A stretch of DNA of 64,000 bases from Micavibrio aeruginosavorus ARL-13 (GTDB lineage Bacteria > Pseudomonadota > Alphaproteobacteria > Micavibrionales > Micavibrionaceae). How positions within the stretch are numbered: position 1 is the stretch's first letter; each line of letters starts with the position of its first letter. Under the pieces are notes generated by a model. The model ran no database searches. It was not told the DNA's origin and worked only from the letters and a program-made list of their open reading frames with translations. Shown here one piece after another: positions 39,193 to 48,069 of the stretch. The position numbers and the translations under genes are program-made. The DNA lies in NCBI RefSeq assembly GCF_000226315.1, contig NC_016026.1, forward strand, positions 372,001-436,000, given 5' to 3'.

Positions 39193-39774
39193 TTATTGTC
39201 CCAGCGATCGCAGGTAATCATCCGCCGAAATTGGCGCACCGGATTCGGGGCGTGCCGTGGGTGCCGGGGTGGTTTGTGCTGTCGCGGTGGCCATGCTGCG
39301 GCCCGTCTGGGGTGCCAGTGTGCGGCCCGATGTCAATGCAACGTTAATGGCGATCACAATCACCGCGGCGACAATCACGCCGGTCAGGATTTTTCCGGCC
39401 TTACCGCCATCGCTTTGCTTTGTCTGGTACAAGGCGGGCAGGGTGTTGCTACGATATTCGTTGTTGGTGGTGGGGCGCAATTGGCCGCGGGCCTGTTCCA
39501 TGGCGCGGCTGGCGGCCTGCAATGCGGCCACGGCGCGGCCACGGTTGTCGAATGGGGCGATGTCATGCACATCACCACGCGGTGTTTTTAGCACCAGGAT
39601 AAAATTATTTTCGTCCTGTTTGCGCAGTTCCAGGGCGGACGCGCGCGCATGACCCAATTCCATCTGCCACACTGTGGGTGTGACGGCATCCAGCAAGGAC
39701 AGGATCAGCGTGCCATCAACAACACTGGCCGTCGATGAATAATTACCCGTCAGATTGGTGAACAGCGATTTCAT
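39193..39774 (-). CDS. Hypothetical protein with C-terminal TM segment in dot operon, 193 aa
   Basis: N-terminal ~110 residues form a soluble, beta-then-helix domain (TVWQMELGHARASALELRKQDENNF, split at ELGHARAS), then a linker, one TM helix (about 125-147: KILTGVIVAAVIVIAINVAL), and a periplasmic Thr/Pro-rich tail ending ISADDYLRSLGQ. No recognised family. It lies between dotM and dotL (48 and 80 base gaps), so a role in the coupling complex is likely by position only. Confidence 0.75.
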   Translation of the reverse strand: MKSLFTNLTGNYSSTASVVDGTLILSLLDAVTPTVWQMELGHARASALELRKQDENNFILVLKTPRGDVHDIAPFDNRGRAVAALQAASRAMEQARGQLRPTTNNEYRSNTLPALYQTKQSDGGKAGKILTGVIVAAVIVIAINVALTSGRTLAPQTGRSMATATAQTTPAPTARPESGAPISADDYLRSLGQ

Positions 39775-39822
39775 GGTGTCATCGTCCTTTGTGTGTCTAG
39801 TCTTTTGGTATTGGGGCGGTGT

Positions 39823-41037
39823 TTATTTCTTGCCGCTGCCCTTTGGTTTTTTCAGGCCACGCTTGCCGCCCTTGTAATCCAGTTGCGGTACCGGTCGCGC
39901 ACGGTCAGAGGCCATGTAATCGCGGATCACCTGCACGGCGCCTTCGACTTTCGGGCGCGGGATTGGGCGTTGGGTCATCTTTTCGGCCTTGTAATGCGCC
40001 ATCGCTCCCAAGCCTTCCATGTGGAAGGCCTGACGGCCAAGGTTGTTCAGCGGATACCACAGCGTGCGGTCATGCGCGCGCAACCAGACGAATTGCGCCG
40101 GGGCCAGAACGCCACCCTCTTCGCGGGCGGTGGCCATGGCGCGCAGCATTGCTGTCGTATGGAACGCGTGCTGGTTCGCACGGCTGAGGACCAGACCGGC
40201 CAGATCTTTGTTTTTCAAAACCTTGCGGGCATCACTGACCAGCTTGCGGTCCTTTGACAGTTGCAGTCCCTTTTCAAACGACCAGCATGCCGCAATGCGG
40301 CCCATCATCGCGTCACCATCGGCGCGTTTACGCGATGCTTTCAGGCAGAAGGCCGCCAGCAAGACCTGCTTGTAATCCGGCAATTTCATCCATCCTTGCC
40401 AACGTGGGCCCAATTGACGGGCGAACGCCATATACGCGGCACCTTCGTCAATTTTTCCATCCGGCATCGGAATGTTGTTGTAGGCCAGCCATTCCTCCGG
40501 CCCCAAGGCTTCGGCAAACGCGGGCAATTCAGACGGCACGGGCGATCCGGGCGGGCGCGGCGGTTGCGTGGACGGGTTGAAATTCACAAACGGCGCGACA
40601 GCGGGAAAGTTCTTCGCCTGCGCGCGGATCAATCCGTTCAAATCCAGTTTGCGGCGGTTGTTGGTGCCGGGGCCATACATCTGGCACCACAATGCAATCG
40701 CGGCCAGAATGGCGATGAAGATATATTTAAACGGCGCCATCGACATCGTGCCGATATAGCTGACGTTCAAGGCGTTCAATTCCCGTTTCGGGATTGTGGC
40801 GATCGCGTCTTTGGCCTCCTTGAAATTAAAATCCTGCCCCTGGAAATTGACCGAGTAATCATCCGGAACAACGAGCGACACAACCGACATCTCCGCCCAG
40901 CGAATCCAGCGGAATGCGTCCTTCACCGTGTATTCGTTGAAATACCAGAACAGGATGAACAGGCAGAAGAACACCACCGCCAGAATGGAATAGCCGACGG
41001 CGTTTTCGCTGGTCGTATTGGAAGCCTTATCGGACAA
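39823..41037 (-). CDS. dotM: Type IV secretion coupling complex protein DotM/IcmP
   Basis: Inner-membrane partner of DotL that helps bind Glu-rich effector signals. 404 residues from TTG at 41037 (GGAG 6 bases before it); a TTG at 41076 would add 13 residues. TM segments near the N-terminus (after NAVGYSILAVVFFCLFILFW, split as YSILAVVFF / CLFILFW) and at about residue 100-125. The C-terminal DotM signature is evident: HAFHTTAMLRAMATAREEGG, QFVWLRAHDRTLWYPLNN and GRQAFHMEGLGAMAHYKAE. Basic C-terminus. First gene of the dot operon. Confidence 0.9.
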   Translation of the reverse strand: MSDKASNTTSENAVGYSILAVVFFCLFILFWYFNEYTVKDAFRWIRWAEMSVVSLVVPDDYSVNFQGQDFNFKEAKDAIATIPKRELNALNVSYIGTMSMAPFKYIFIAILAAIALWCQMYGPGTNNRRKLDLNGLIRAQAKNFPAVAPFVNFNPSTQPPRPPGSPVPSELPAFAEALGPEEWLAYNNIPMPDGKIDEGAAYMAFARQLGPRWQGWMKLPDYKQVLLAAFCLKASRKRADGDAMMGRIAACWSFEKGLQLSKDRKLVSDARKVLKNKDLAGLVLSRANQHAFHTTAMLRAMATAREEGGVLAPAQFVWLRAHDRTLWYPLNNLGRQAFHMEGLGAMAHYKAEKMTQRPIPRPKVEGAVQVIRDYMASDRARPVPQLDYKGGKRGLKKPKGSGKK

Positions 41038-41218
41038 AGCACTCTCCGTCAGGTGCGCCGTTTGGGGCGGGCGCAAACATGGTGAATTGGTATGTAAACT
41101 CGGGGGAGCCAGAGCCCATGGACCGCGCCCTTCGGCACGGATGATGAACGGACCCCAAACCCTTCATAGGATAGCAGAAAAACCCAATTTTCACCAAGTC
41201 CCGCGCGGCCCAAAACCA

Positions 41219-41256
41219 TAAAAAAGCAAGGCGGGGCCTGTGAAACCCGTCTTGCC
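41219..41256 (-). terminator. Hairpin with T-run upstream of dotM
   Basis: GCAAGGCGGG (41226-41235) pairs with CCCGTCTTGC (41246-41255); on the minus strand the hairpin ends in six T (41220-41225). No minus-strand gene ends here, so it is a leader attenuator candidate or ends an unknown small transcript. Confidence 0.45.
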
Positions 41257-41365
41257 TTATGAAAACATAGCCCTTGGGTGTAAGGCGCAGAGTTTTCTTG
41301 TGATCCGCGTCCGTCATGGGTACAGTCGCCATTCCCTTTTAAATTGATGGAGCCCGGCAGATCCA

Positions 41366-41992
41366 ATGGCTGAAACCGCCTGCGCCGCTGTGACCGAATT
41401 CAACCCGAAACGTGACGCCATCATGGTGGCGGCCACGCGTCTGTTTTTGGAGCGCGGCTATTCCGGGACCAGCATGGAGGCCATTGCCGAGGCCGCCCCG
41501 GTGTCAAAACCGACGCTTTACACCCATTTTCGCGATAAAAACGACCTGTTCGCCGCCGTTGTGATGCAACGGTGCGAGGCGTTTCTGGCCAATATGGAAG
41601 GGCTTTTGGATCACGCGCTGGAGCCGGATCTGGCGCTGCGCCCGCTGGCCACCAAATTCATCGAAATGATCCATGATGAGGAAGCGCTGGCCCTCTACCG
41701 CACCGTGATTTTCGAGTGGCGGCAGTTTCCCGAGCTGGGGCAGGGGTTTTACGATTGTGGTCCGTGCAAGGCGCACAACATGCTGGCCGCCTATCTGCAA
41801 CACCAGCACGACCGCAAACGCATGCATGTACCATCCCCCGTCGATGCCGCGGCCCTGTTTTTCAGCATGCTGGAGGGGGATCAGCACATGAAATGCATGC
41901 TGGGCGTGCGCGGCCCGCTGACCCAGGCCGAGCGTGATGCGGTGGTCGATCTGGTCGTTCCCGTCTTTATTCGTGGTTTTTTAGCACGTTAA
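41366..41992 (+). CDS. TetR/AcrR-family transcriptional regulator
   Basis: 208 residues. N-terminal helix-turn-helix of the family: AATRLFLERGYSGTSMEAIAEAAPVSKPTLYTHFRDKNDLF (seen in pieces GYSGTSMEAIAEAA and KPTLYTHFRDKNDLF). The C-terminal part is a typical ligand-binding helical domain (AefR-like, Cys-containing). Divergent from the dot operon; a regulator of it or of itself is possible but not shown. No operator recognised. Confidence 0.93.
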   Translation: MAETACAAVTEFNPKRDAIMVAATRLFLERGYSGTSMEAIAEAAPVSKPTLYTHFRDKNDLFAAVVMQRCEAFLANMEGLLDHALEPDLALRPLATKFIEMIHDEEALALYRTVIFEWRQFPELGQGFYDCGPCKAHNMLAAYLQHQHDRKRMHVPSPVDAAALFFSMLEGDQHMKCMLGVRGPLTQAERDAVVDLVVPVFIRGFLAR

Positions 41993-42134
41993 TGGATCTT
42001 TGACGCCTGGTGCCACCGCCCGGGCTCACGCTGCACCCACGCAATAGGAATTTTTTCTTGATATAGGATTTAATTCCTGTTACTCTCCCTTTCGTCTTTT
42101 GGTTCACGAACGGGAATAAAGCAGGGGGCACGAA

Positions 42135-42977
42135 GTGATGCTGTGCAGGGTTGGATATGGTGTGCGCGGGGAATTTTTTGGGACGGGGGGCGAACCCGGT
42201 CCCACGGACCCGTCGTTAAAGGCGGTTCTGTCCTCCACCGTCGCGGATCTCGACGCCACCATGGCGGCCAGTTATGGCGGAAGCGGAACCACATGGGCCA
42301 ATCTGGTCGCGGCCCCGGCGGATGGATCGGCGCAAACCGCGTATGATTTTTATCGCGGCGATGGTGCGACCGGCACAACTTATCCAACCTTTACCGGCAC
42401 GGCGGGGGATGCGGCGGCGTATTTCGCATTGGATGGTGGTGATTATTTCCGTCTGGCCAGCGGGGCCAACACGGCCTTCCTTCAAAATATCAGTAAAACA
42501 ACGGGCGGGGCCGATTTCTGGCTGGGCTTTGCATTGCGTGGGGCGGACTGGTCCGGTGTGCAACGGTTGTTTAATGGCGGTCCGGATTCGGCCCCCGCCG
42601 GATGGTGCAGCGCCTATGTGAATGGCGGTGTCGTCTATCTGGCGCAACGCGGGGCCAGCGCCGCGTCGGTGTCATCGGGCGTGACACTGTCCACCAACAC
42701 GGATTATTTGATTTTAATATCGCACAGCCACGCCAACAACCGGACCCGGTTCTGGATCAATTCCGCCACCGCCGTTTCCGTGACGCACACTTTCAGTACG
42801 AACACATCCGCCATGCCGCTGATGGCGGCCTATGCCGAAACCGATGCCGGATTTGCGTTAAAAAACGGGGCCCGGGTCTATGGCCTCTATATCGGGAACG
42901 AGGATCTGGATAACACCAAGGCCGCCGCCCTGATCAATGCGCTGGAAACGCGGCACGGGCGCAATTACGCCCCATAA
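42135..42977 (+). CDS. LamG/concanavalin-like lectin-fold protein, 280 aa
   Basis: Gly-, Thr-, Ala- and Ser-rich beta-sandwich protein with phrases typical of LamG-like domains in phage tail and surface proteins: DADFDATMAAS-style opening, ATGTTYPTFTG, YFRLASGANTAFLQN, FWLGFALRGADWSGVQRLF and RVYGLYIGNEDLD. No signal peptide is clear. Phage-structural proteins often look like this. It is a lone gene with no other phage gene near, ending ~100 bases before tRNA-Thr. GTG at 42135 and ATG at 42138 both possible. Function unknown. Confidence 0.7.
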   Translation: MMLCRVGYGVRGEFFGTGGEPGPTDPSLKAVLSSTVADLDATMAASYGGSGTTWANLVAAPADGSAQTAYDFYRGDGATGTTYPTFTGTAGDAAAYFALDGGDYFRLASGANTAFLQNISKTTGGADFWLGFALRGADWSGVQRLFNGGPDSAPAGWCSAYVNGGVVYLAQRGASAASVSSGVTLSTNTDYLILISHSHANNRTRFWINSATAVSVTHTFSTNTSAMPLMAAYAETDAGFALKNGARVYGLYIGNEDLDNTKAAALINALETRHGRNYAP

Positions 42978-43075
42978 GGCCAAAAATCCGCCTTTTGCCC
43001 GGGGATTGCGTCATTTTCCCAATTGAAAACCGAAATCCCCCCCGGTATAAAGGCCGGGTTCGCCCTTCACGGCGC

Positions 43076-43150
43076 GCCGGCGTAGCACAGCGGTAGTGCA
43101 GCGGTTTTGTAAACCGAAGGTCGGGAGTTCAATCCTCTCCGCCGGCACCA
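43076..43150 (+). tRNA. tRNA-Thr (anticodon UGU)
   Basis: Acceptor stem GCCGGCG (43076-43082) pairs with CGCCGGC (43140-43146); D-arm GCAC...GTGC; anticodon loop TTTGTAA with anticodon TGT (43108-43110); T-arm GGGAG-TTCAATC-CTCTC; discriminator A and encoded CCA (43148-43150). One G-A mismatch at the base of the anticodon stem. A terminator follows at once. Confidence 0.97.
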
Positions 43151-43153
43151 TTT

Positions 43154-43183
43154 AAAAAACCCTCCCATGCGGGAGGGTTTTTT
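43154..43183. terminator. Bidirectional terminator between tRNA-Thr and the HerA-like gene
   Basis: AAAAAACCCTCCC (43154-43166), loop ATGC, GGGAGGGTTTTTT (43171-43183): perfect 13-base arms with A and T tracts, serving both convergent units. Confidence 0.92.
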
Positions 43184-43194
43184 AATGCGTATTT

Positions 43195-44664
43195 TTACCG
43201 CCGCATCGACCCCATAATTCCGCGCATGATTTCGCGGCCCACTTGGTTGCCGATGGTGCGGACGACGGATTTGACGAAGGCTTCGGTCGGGGTTTGGCGG
43301 GTGGATTTGCGCGGGGCTGATTTTGTGGCTTGGGTTTTCTTTTCCGCTTGGCTGGCTTTTTCTGTTGCGCGTTTTTGCAATAATTCGGCGGCGGATTCGC
43401 GGTTGATGGTGGTGGCGTATTTGGCGTGCAGGGGGCTGCCCGCTATGCGCTGGGTGCGCACCGCGTCATCGGCCACGCCGACGCGGGAGAAGGGTGGGCG
43501 GATCAGGGTTTTTTGCACGATGGAGGGTTGGCCGCTTTTTTCCAGTGTGGACACCAACGCTTCACCCACGCCCAATTCCGTGATGGCATCGGCCACGTTG
43601 AAGGCCGGGTTTTCGCGATAGGTTTGGGCGGCCAGTTTAATGTCCTTTTGCTGTTGCGGGGTGAAGGCGCGCAAGGCGTGTTGCACGCGGTTGCCCAATT
43701 GGCTCAACACCGCTTCGGGAATGTCGGCGGGGTTTTGGGTGACGAAATAAATGCCGACGCCCTTGGATCGGATCAATTTCACGACCTGTTCAATTTTATC
43801 CAGCAATGATTTGGGCGCGTCATCGAACAACAAATGCGCTTCATCAAAAAAGAACACCAATTTTGGTTTGTCGGTGTCACCCACCTCTGGCAAATCCTCA
43901 AACAATTCGGACAGCAGCCAGAGCAGGAAGGTCGCGTACAGGCGCGGGGTCTGCATCAATTTTTCGGCATTCAGAATATTGACCATGCCGCGCCCATCCG
44001 GCGAAATGGCCATGAAATCGTGCAGGTTGAGGGCGGGTTCGCCGAAGAATTTCGCGCCGCCCTGATCGTCCAGCTGCAATAGTTTGCGTTGAATGGCGCC
44101 GATGCTGGCCTTGCTGACATTGCCGTATTGCAGGGACAGCTCGCTCGCCTTCTCCCCCACAAACACCAACAGGCTTTGCAGGTCTTGCAGGTCGAGCAAC
44201 AACAATCCTTCGTCATCCGCCAGACGGAAGGCGATGTTCAACACGCCTTCCTGCGTATCGTTCAGTTCCAGAATACGGGCCAACAACACCGGGCCCATTT
44301 CGGAGATGGTGGTGCGCAGGGGTAAACCCTTCTCCCCGAATATATCCCAGAAGGCAACGGGGAAGGCTTCGGCCCGGAATTGCGTGGCGAAGCCAATTTT
44401 TTCGGCGCGCTCTTTCACAAAATCCGGCATGTCCGATGGTTGCGCCAGGCCGGATAAATCGCCCTTCACATCGGATAAAAACACGGGCACACCCGCGCGG
44501 GAAAAGCTTTCGGCCATGCCCTGCAACGTGATGGTTTTTCCCGTGCCCGTTGCCCCGGCAATCAGGCCGTGGCGGTTGGCGTATTTCAGGCGCAGAACTT
44601 CCGGAACATTCGTGTCGTCGGAGCGGGCGCCAAGATAAAGATCGGTCGGGGACATGTCGGTCAT
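43195..44664 (-). CDS. HerA-like P-loop ATPase, DUF853 family (YjgR)
   Basis: Hexameric FtsK/HerA-superfamily ATPase, 489 residues. Walker A GATGTGKT (about 37-44) in RHGLIAGATGTGKTITLQG (split: GLIAGATGTGK), the VPVFLSDVKGDLSGL strand after it, Walker B LVFFFDEAHLLFDDAP, and an Arg-rich Lys/Gln C-terminus. Role of the family is unproven (possibly DNA or nucleoprotein translocation). Not in the dot operon; it runs the other way behind the tRNA. Confidence 0.88.
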   Translation of the reverse strand: MTDMSPTDLYLGARSDDTNVPEVLRLKYANRHGLIAGATGTGKTITLQGMAESFSRAGVPVFLSDVKGDLSGLAQPSDMPDFVKERAEKIGFATQFRAEAFPVAFWDIFGEKGLPLRTTISEMGPVLLARILELNDTQEGVLNIAFRLADDEGLLLLDLQDLQSLLVFVGEKASELSLQYGNVSKASIGAIQRKLLQLDDQGGAKFFGEPALNLHDFMAISPDGRGMVNILNAEKLMQTPRLYATFLLWLLSELFEDLPEVGDTDKPKLVFFFDEAHLLFDDAPKSLLDKIEQVVKLIRSKGVGIYFVTQNPADIPEAVLSQLGNRVQHALRAFTPQQQKDIKLAAQTYRENPAFNVADAITELGVGEALVSTLEKSGQPSIVQKTLIRPPFSRVGVADDAVRTQRIAGSPLHAKYATTINRESAAELLQKRATEKASQAEKKTQATKSAPRKSTRQTPTEAFVKSVVRTIGNQVGREIMRGIMGSMRR

Positions 44665-44738
44665 GGTGCAGGGGGCCTTTTAAAATTATGCCGTGATTAT
44701 AGGGCGTTGTGCCTCGGCCCGAAAGGGTTTTTGCACGG

Positions 44739-44765
44739 TTGTTTGACCTGCTTTTCTGCTATAAT
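44739..44765 (+). promoter_or_regulatory. Candidate promoter of slyX-greB
   Basis: TTGTTT (44739-44744), 15 bases, exact TATAAT (44760-44765), 36 bases before the slyX ATG. Confidence 0.5.
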
Positions 44766-44800
44766 ACAGGGGTAAGCAAAAAGAAGGATGGCGCGAGCCG

Positions 44801-45031
44801 ATGGATTCAAAAATCGAAGAATTGCAAATTGCCATGGCGCATCAGGATCGGCAGATTGCTGACCTGAATGACATGATCACACGCCAATGGGGCGAAATCG
44901 ACCGCCTGCGCCGCGATTTGAATATGGCGCTGGGGCGGGTGAAGGCGTTGGAAGCCGCCACGCCGGATGGTGAACGCGAGGGCCTCAGTTCAATTGAACA
45001 GGCCGCGTTGGATATTCCGCCGCATTACTAA
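44801..45031 (+). CDS. slyX: SlyX-family coiled-coil protein
   Basis: 76 residues forming a predicted coiled coil (IEELQIAMAHQDRQIADLNDMI) and the conserved family end PPHY. Function unknown in E. coli. 14 bases upstream of greB; same operon. Confidence 0.88.
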   Translation: MDSKIEELQIAMAHQDRQIADLNDMITRQWGEIDRLRRDLNMALGRVKALEAATPDGEREGLSSIEQAALDIPPHY

Positions 45032-45045
45032 TCAGGACGACGTAA

Positions 45046-45600
45046 ATGAGCAAAGCCTTCACCAAAGAAACCGACGGTGCGGACGATGAAGACCGCGATG
45101 AAATTGACGCCCTGCCCGCAGGCGTTAAAAATTACATGACACCCGAGGGCTATGAAACGCTGGCCAGCGAATTGCGCTTCCTGCTGCGCGAAGAACGCCC
45201 GCGTATCACCGAAATCGTGTCATGGGCCGCAGGCAATGGCGATCGGTCGGAAAATGGCGATTACCTGTATAACAAAAAACGCCTGCGCGAAATTGACCGC
45301 CGCATTCGTTACCTCACCAAGCGCACCGAAGATGCCGAAGTGGTCGACCCGAAAAAACAACAGGGCCTTGACCGCGTGTTCTTCGGCGCTACCGTCACCT
45401 ACGCCCGTGAAGACGGCACGGAACTGACCGTCAAATTGGTTGGCGTGGACGAGGCTGACCTGACCCACGGCAAAATCAATTGGCAAAGCCCGGTGGGCCG
45501 CGCGCTCATGAAAGGCCAAGTGGGCGACGAAGTCACCGTGCGCACGGATGCCGGGTCCGAGGTGATTGAGATTTTGGATATTGCGTACCTGTTGGACTAG
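45046..45600 (+). CDS. greB: Transcription elongation factor GreB
   Basis: Rescues backtracked RNA polymerase by stimulating transcript cleavage. 184 residues: N-terminal coiled coil with ERPRITEIVSWAAGNGDRSENGDYLYNKKRLREIDRRI (key acidic tip GDRSENGDY) and a C-terminal FKBP-like domain ending VIEILDIAYLLD. The GreB-type NGDYLYNKK distinguishes it from GreA. The N-terminal ~25 residues are an acidic extension. Confidence 0.95.
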   Translation: MSKAFTKETDGADDEDRDEIDALPAGVKNYMTPEGYETLASELRFLLREERPRITEIVSWAAGNGDRSENGDYLYNKKRLREIDRRIRYLTKRTEDAEVVDPKKQQGLDRVFFGATVTYAREDGTELTVKLVGVDEADLTHGKINWQSPVGRALMKGQVGDEVTVRTDAGSEVIEILDIAYLLD

Positions 45601-45606
45601 TCCGCG

Positions 45607-46860
45607 TTACGGGTGTGGATCCATGCCCGTTTTTTTATCCTTGGTCATTTGCGTGATACTGTCCTGCGCCGCCTTCATCCAGAACGGGTGGATGGTTTCA
45701 ACGACATAGGCCCAGGCGTCGTCGGTTAAATCCGCATGGCGGGTGCGGGCGGTGTCGGTTTTCAATGTGTTTATTTCACGCAAGGTCCAGTGCAATGCGC
45801 CCGTCATCCCGTCACTGTTGGAGGTGCCGGGGCCTTGGGCGGTTGGATTGTTCATGCGTTCGCGGAGGGTATCGCGCAGGATTGAAAATTCCTGGGTGGC
45901 GACCGTGGCGATAATTTTTCCCAGCGGGGTGTCGTTGCCGACATTGTCGGCATAACCACGTGTAGACGCCAGGGCGTTAAAGTGCTTTGTCTGCAAAATG
46001 TTGTAGAGCAGTTTCAGGCCAAAGCTGAACCCCGCCGCATAGCCCATGCCGTTATTGGGCTGGTCCAGCGTGGCATCATCCATCGTCATAAGCGGGACCG
46101 GGATGGGAGCGGGGGTTTGCGTCGAGGTTTTGTTCTGCACTGGTGTCGGCGGAATCAGGGCGGCGGGGCCGACCTGTAACGGGGGCCAGCATGGTGTCAT
46201 TTTATCGCGGCGCATGCCGAAACGGTCCAGATAATGGCGCTGGTTGCGTAAGACTGTCATGAACATTTCGGTGAGGGTGCGTTTGCGCGGGGCATCTTCG
46301 CCCCCATTTCTATTCATGCCATCGTCATATGTGATGGCCGCCGGTTTCGGGGTTTTGGCGATGATGCGCTCATGAATACGCATGAAGAGGCTGTCGGTCA
46401 GAAGCGCGTGGTTGTAGGCGCAGATTTTACTGAAATCCACATCCATCAACGGGTTTACGCCGTCTGTGGCATTGGGGGCCAGTGTCGGCGGTGTGAAGAC
46501 TTTGGCCGTGTTGATGGTGGCGAGCAGGACGACCATATCCTCCGCCGCCGATAACATGCCGGCGTTGTAATCGCCATCCACAATGGCGCGGTATGTCGGA
46601 ATGGATTTTTGCCCGGTAATGGCATAAACGGAATGGCCGGATTCCAGTGCGACCAGCGCATCATTCACCGCGCGCATATGCATTTTGGTCAGACGGCGGC
46701 AAATCTGGATCAGCGGGCTTAACACATCCTGCTTCGCGCCGGGGCCAGTGAAATCAACAACGGCGGTCGATGCGACTTCGCCAATATCAATGTCAAACAA
46801 AACACGGATTTGCAAAAAACCGTCACGGCGGCCAGATTCGAAATCGGTCGGAAGAGTCAT
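45607..46860 (-). CDS. Hypothetical protein, 417 aa
   Basis: No recognised domain, signal peptide or TM segment. The N-terminal part looks folded (RVLFDIDIGEVASTAVVDF), with a Pro/Thr-rich middle (QNKTSTQTPAPIPVPL). Convergent with greB, 6 bases between stops. The frame is uninterrupted with normal codon use. Confidence 0.7.
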   Translation of the reverse strand: MTLPTDFESGRRDGFLQIRVLFDIDIGEVASTAVVDFTGPGAKQDVLSPLIQICRRLTKMHMRAVNDALVALESGHSVYAITGQKSIPTYRAIVDGDYNAGMLSAAEDMVVLLATINTAKVFTPPTLAPNATDGVNPLMDVDFSKICAYNHALLTDSLFMRIHERIIAKTPKPAAITYDDGMNRNGGEDAPRKRTLTEMFMTVLRNQRHYLDRFGMRRDKMTPCWPPLQVGPAALIPPTPVQNKTSTQTPAPIPVPLMTMDDATLDQPNNGMGYAAGFSFGLKLLYNILQTKHFNALASTRGYADNVGNDTPLGKIIATVATQEFSILRDTLRERMNNPTAQGPGTSNSDGMTGALHWTLREINTLKTDTARTRHADLTDDAWAYVVETIHPFWMKAAQDSITQMTKDKKTGMDPHP

Positions 46861-46976
46861 TGTGAGGGCGTATCCCTGTTGTCTTTTTTAATTATGCAGG
46901 GAAGCGTAGCGCAGGGATGCGGGGGCGTAAACCGTGAATTGCGGTGTTGCGGTGCGAAATGCGCGCCCGTCCCGGC

Positions 46977-47045
46977 ATTCCCGCGAAAGCGGGAATCCAT
47001 TGCGGGGTGTTGGCATTTGCGTGGATCCCCGTTTTCACGGGGATG
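46977..47045. repeat. REP-like palindromes between the 417-aa gene and the FlgC-like gene
   Basis: ATTCCCGC-GAAA-GCGGGAAT (46977-46996) followed by a 24-base palindrome (47022-47045) identical, inverted, to 14986-15009. Same family as the repeats behind ctaA. Confidence 0.8.
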
Positions 47046-47085
47046 CGGGTTTGTGGGGGGATCGAGGAGGCGTTACAGGCGCGGT

Positions 47086-47487
47086 TCAAACACGCTTATC
47101 AAACGCATCCAGCAATTCATCCATCATATCGGATGCGGTCTGGATGGTTTTGATGTTGGCCTTGTACGTGGTTTCGGCCAGGGTCAAATTCACGGCTTCT
47201 TCGGCCAGATCGACATTCGGTGCCCCGATGATGCCTTCGCTGTTCGCGAACGGGGAATCCGGGGCATAGGACGGAACGAAGGGCGGGTTTTTCGGAACGA
47301 CCGTGGTGGATGTGCCGCCATCCCCATTCGCTTCCTGCTGAACCGTCTGGGCGGTGTAGGACGCGGGGCCGTTTCCGCCCTTGACCGCGCCGCCGCTGGT
47401 CATATTGGCGATATTGTTCGCGGCCGTGTTCACCCGTGTGGATGCGGCATTTAATCCGGATAACGCGATCTGTATGGCCTTAATCAT
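47086..47487 (-). CDS. FlgC-like flagellar basal-body rod protein, 133 aa
   Basis: N-terminal flagellar rod motif MIKAIQIALSGLNAASTRVNTAANNIANM and C-terminal rod motif VNLTLAETTYKANIKTIQTASDMMDELLDA, both typical of the FlgB/FlgC/FlgF/FlgG family and closest to FlgC by length and NIAN spacing. No other flagellar gene is nearby. It could be a spare or divergent rod protein rather than the true FlgC. Confidence 0.75.
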   Translation of the reverse strand: MIKAIQIALSGLNAASTRVNTAANNIANMTSGGAVKGGNGPASYTAQTVQQEANGDGGTSTTVVPKNPPFVPSYAPDSPFANSEGIIGAPNVDLAEEAVNLTLAETTYKANIKTIQTASDMMDELLDAFDKRV

Positions 47488-47589
47488 ATTTTCACTGTAC
47501 CATAATTACATTAACAAAGGCCTGAATTTTCACATTTGGGCTGTGTCCGCCTGATCCATTCCTATGATCCTTTTGGGGTTATTAACACC

Positions 47590-48069
47590 ATGAAATATAT
47601 GAATAAAGCCCTGCTTTCCGCCGTGTTCGCTGCGGGCCTGATGATGGCCCTGCCGGCGCAGGCCGAACCAAAACCAACCATCTGGGGCTGGTGGCCGTCC
47701 CATTGGCAGAACATGGATTTCGAACCCTATCTGGAAAATGGCAAGGACCCGCACAACACCCAGTGGGACCGCAAAATCTGGAAGCCGGCCGATTGGGTTG
47801 CGCAAAAAGGTTCAACACAGGATTTGTTGAAGGGATTTTATTCCGCTGAAATTCTGAGCGATCAATATGTGGATGACGATGTTCCGGTGTTGGAGGTCGG
47901 TCCGAATTTCTATCACCTCTCCGGCTTCGATAAACGCCGCGTCGCCCGCACGGTGGATGAGGTGTATCAGATCACGGCGTCCAAGCCCGATGGCATGTTC
48001 ATGCTGTATGATTGGCGGACGAAGAAAGCGGTTGGTATTTACACCGCGCATGGATTGCAGATCCAGTAA
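47590..48069 (+). CDS. Secreted hypothetical protein, 159 aa
   Basis: Signal peptide (KALLSAVFAAGLMMALPAQA), then a Trp-rich region (IWGWWPSHWQN) and a small beta-rich domain. No family recognised. ATG at 47590 chosen; the frame is open a little upstream. Its 3' end overlaps the OsmC gene by 31 bases, and the terminator at 48083 lies inside the OsmC frame. Confidence 0.8.
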   Translation: MKYMNKALLSAVFAAGLMMALPAQAEPKPTIWGWWPSHWQNMDFEPYLENGKDPHNTQWDRKIWKPADWVAQKGSTQDLLKGFYSAEILSDQYVDDDVPVLEVGPNFYHLSGFDKRRVARTVDEVYQITASKPDGMFMLYDWRTKKAVGIYTAHGLQIQ

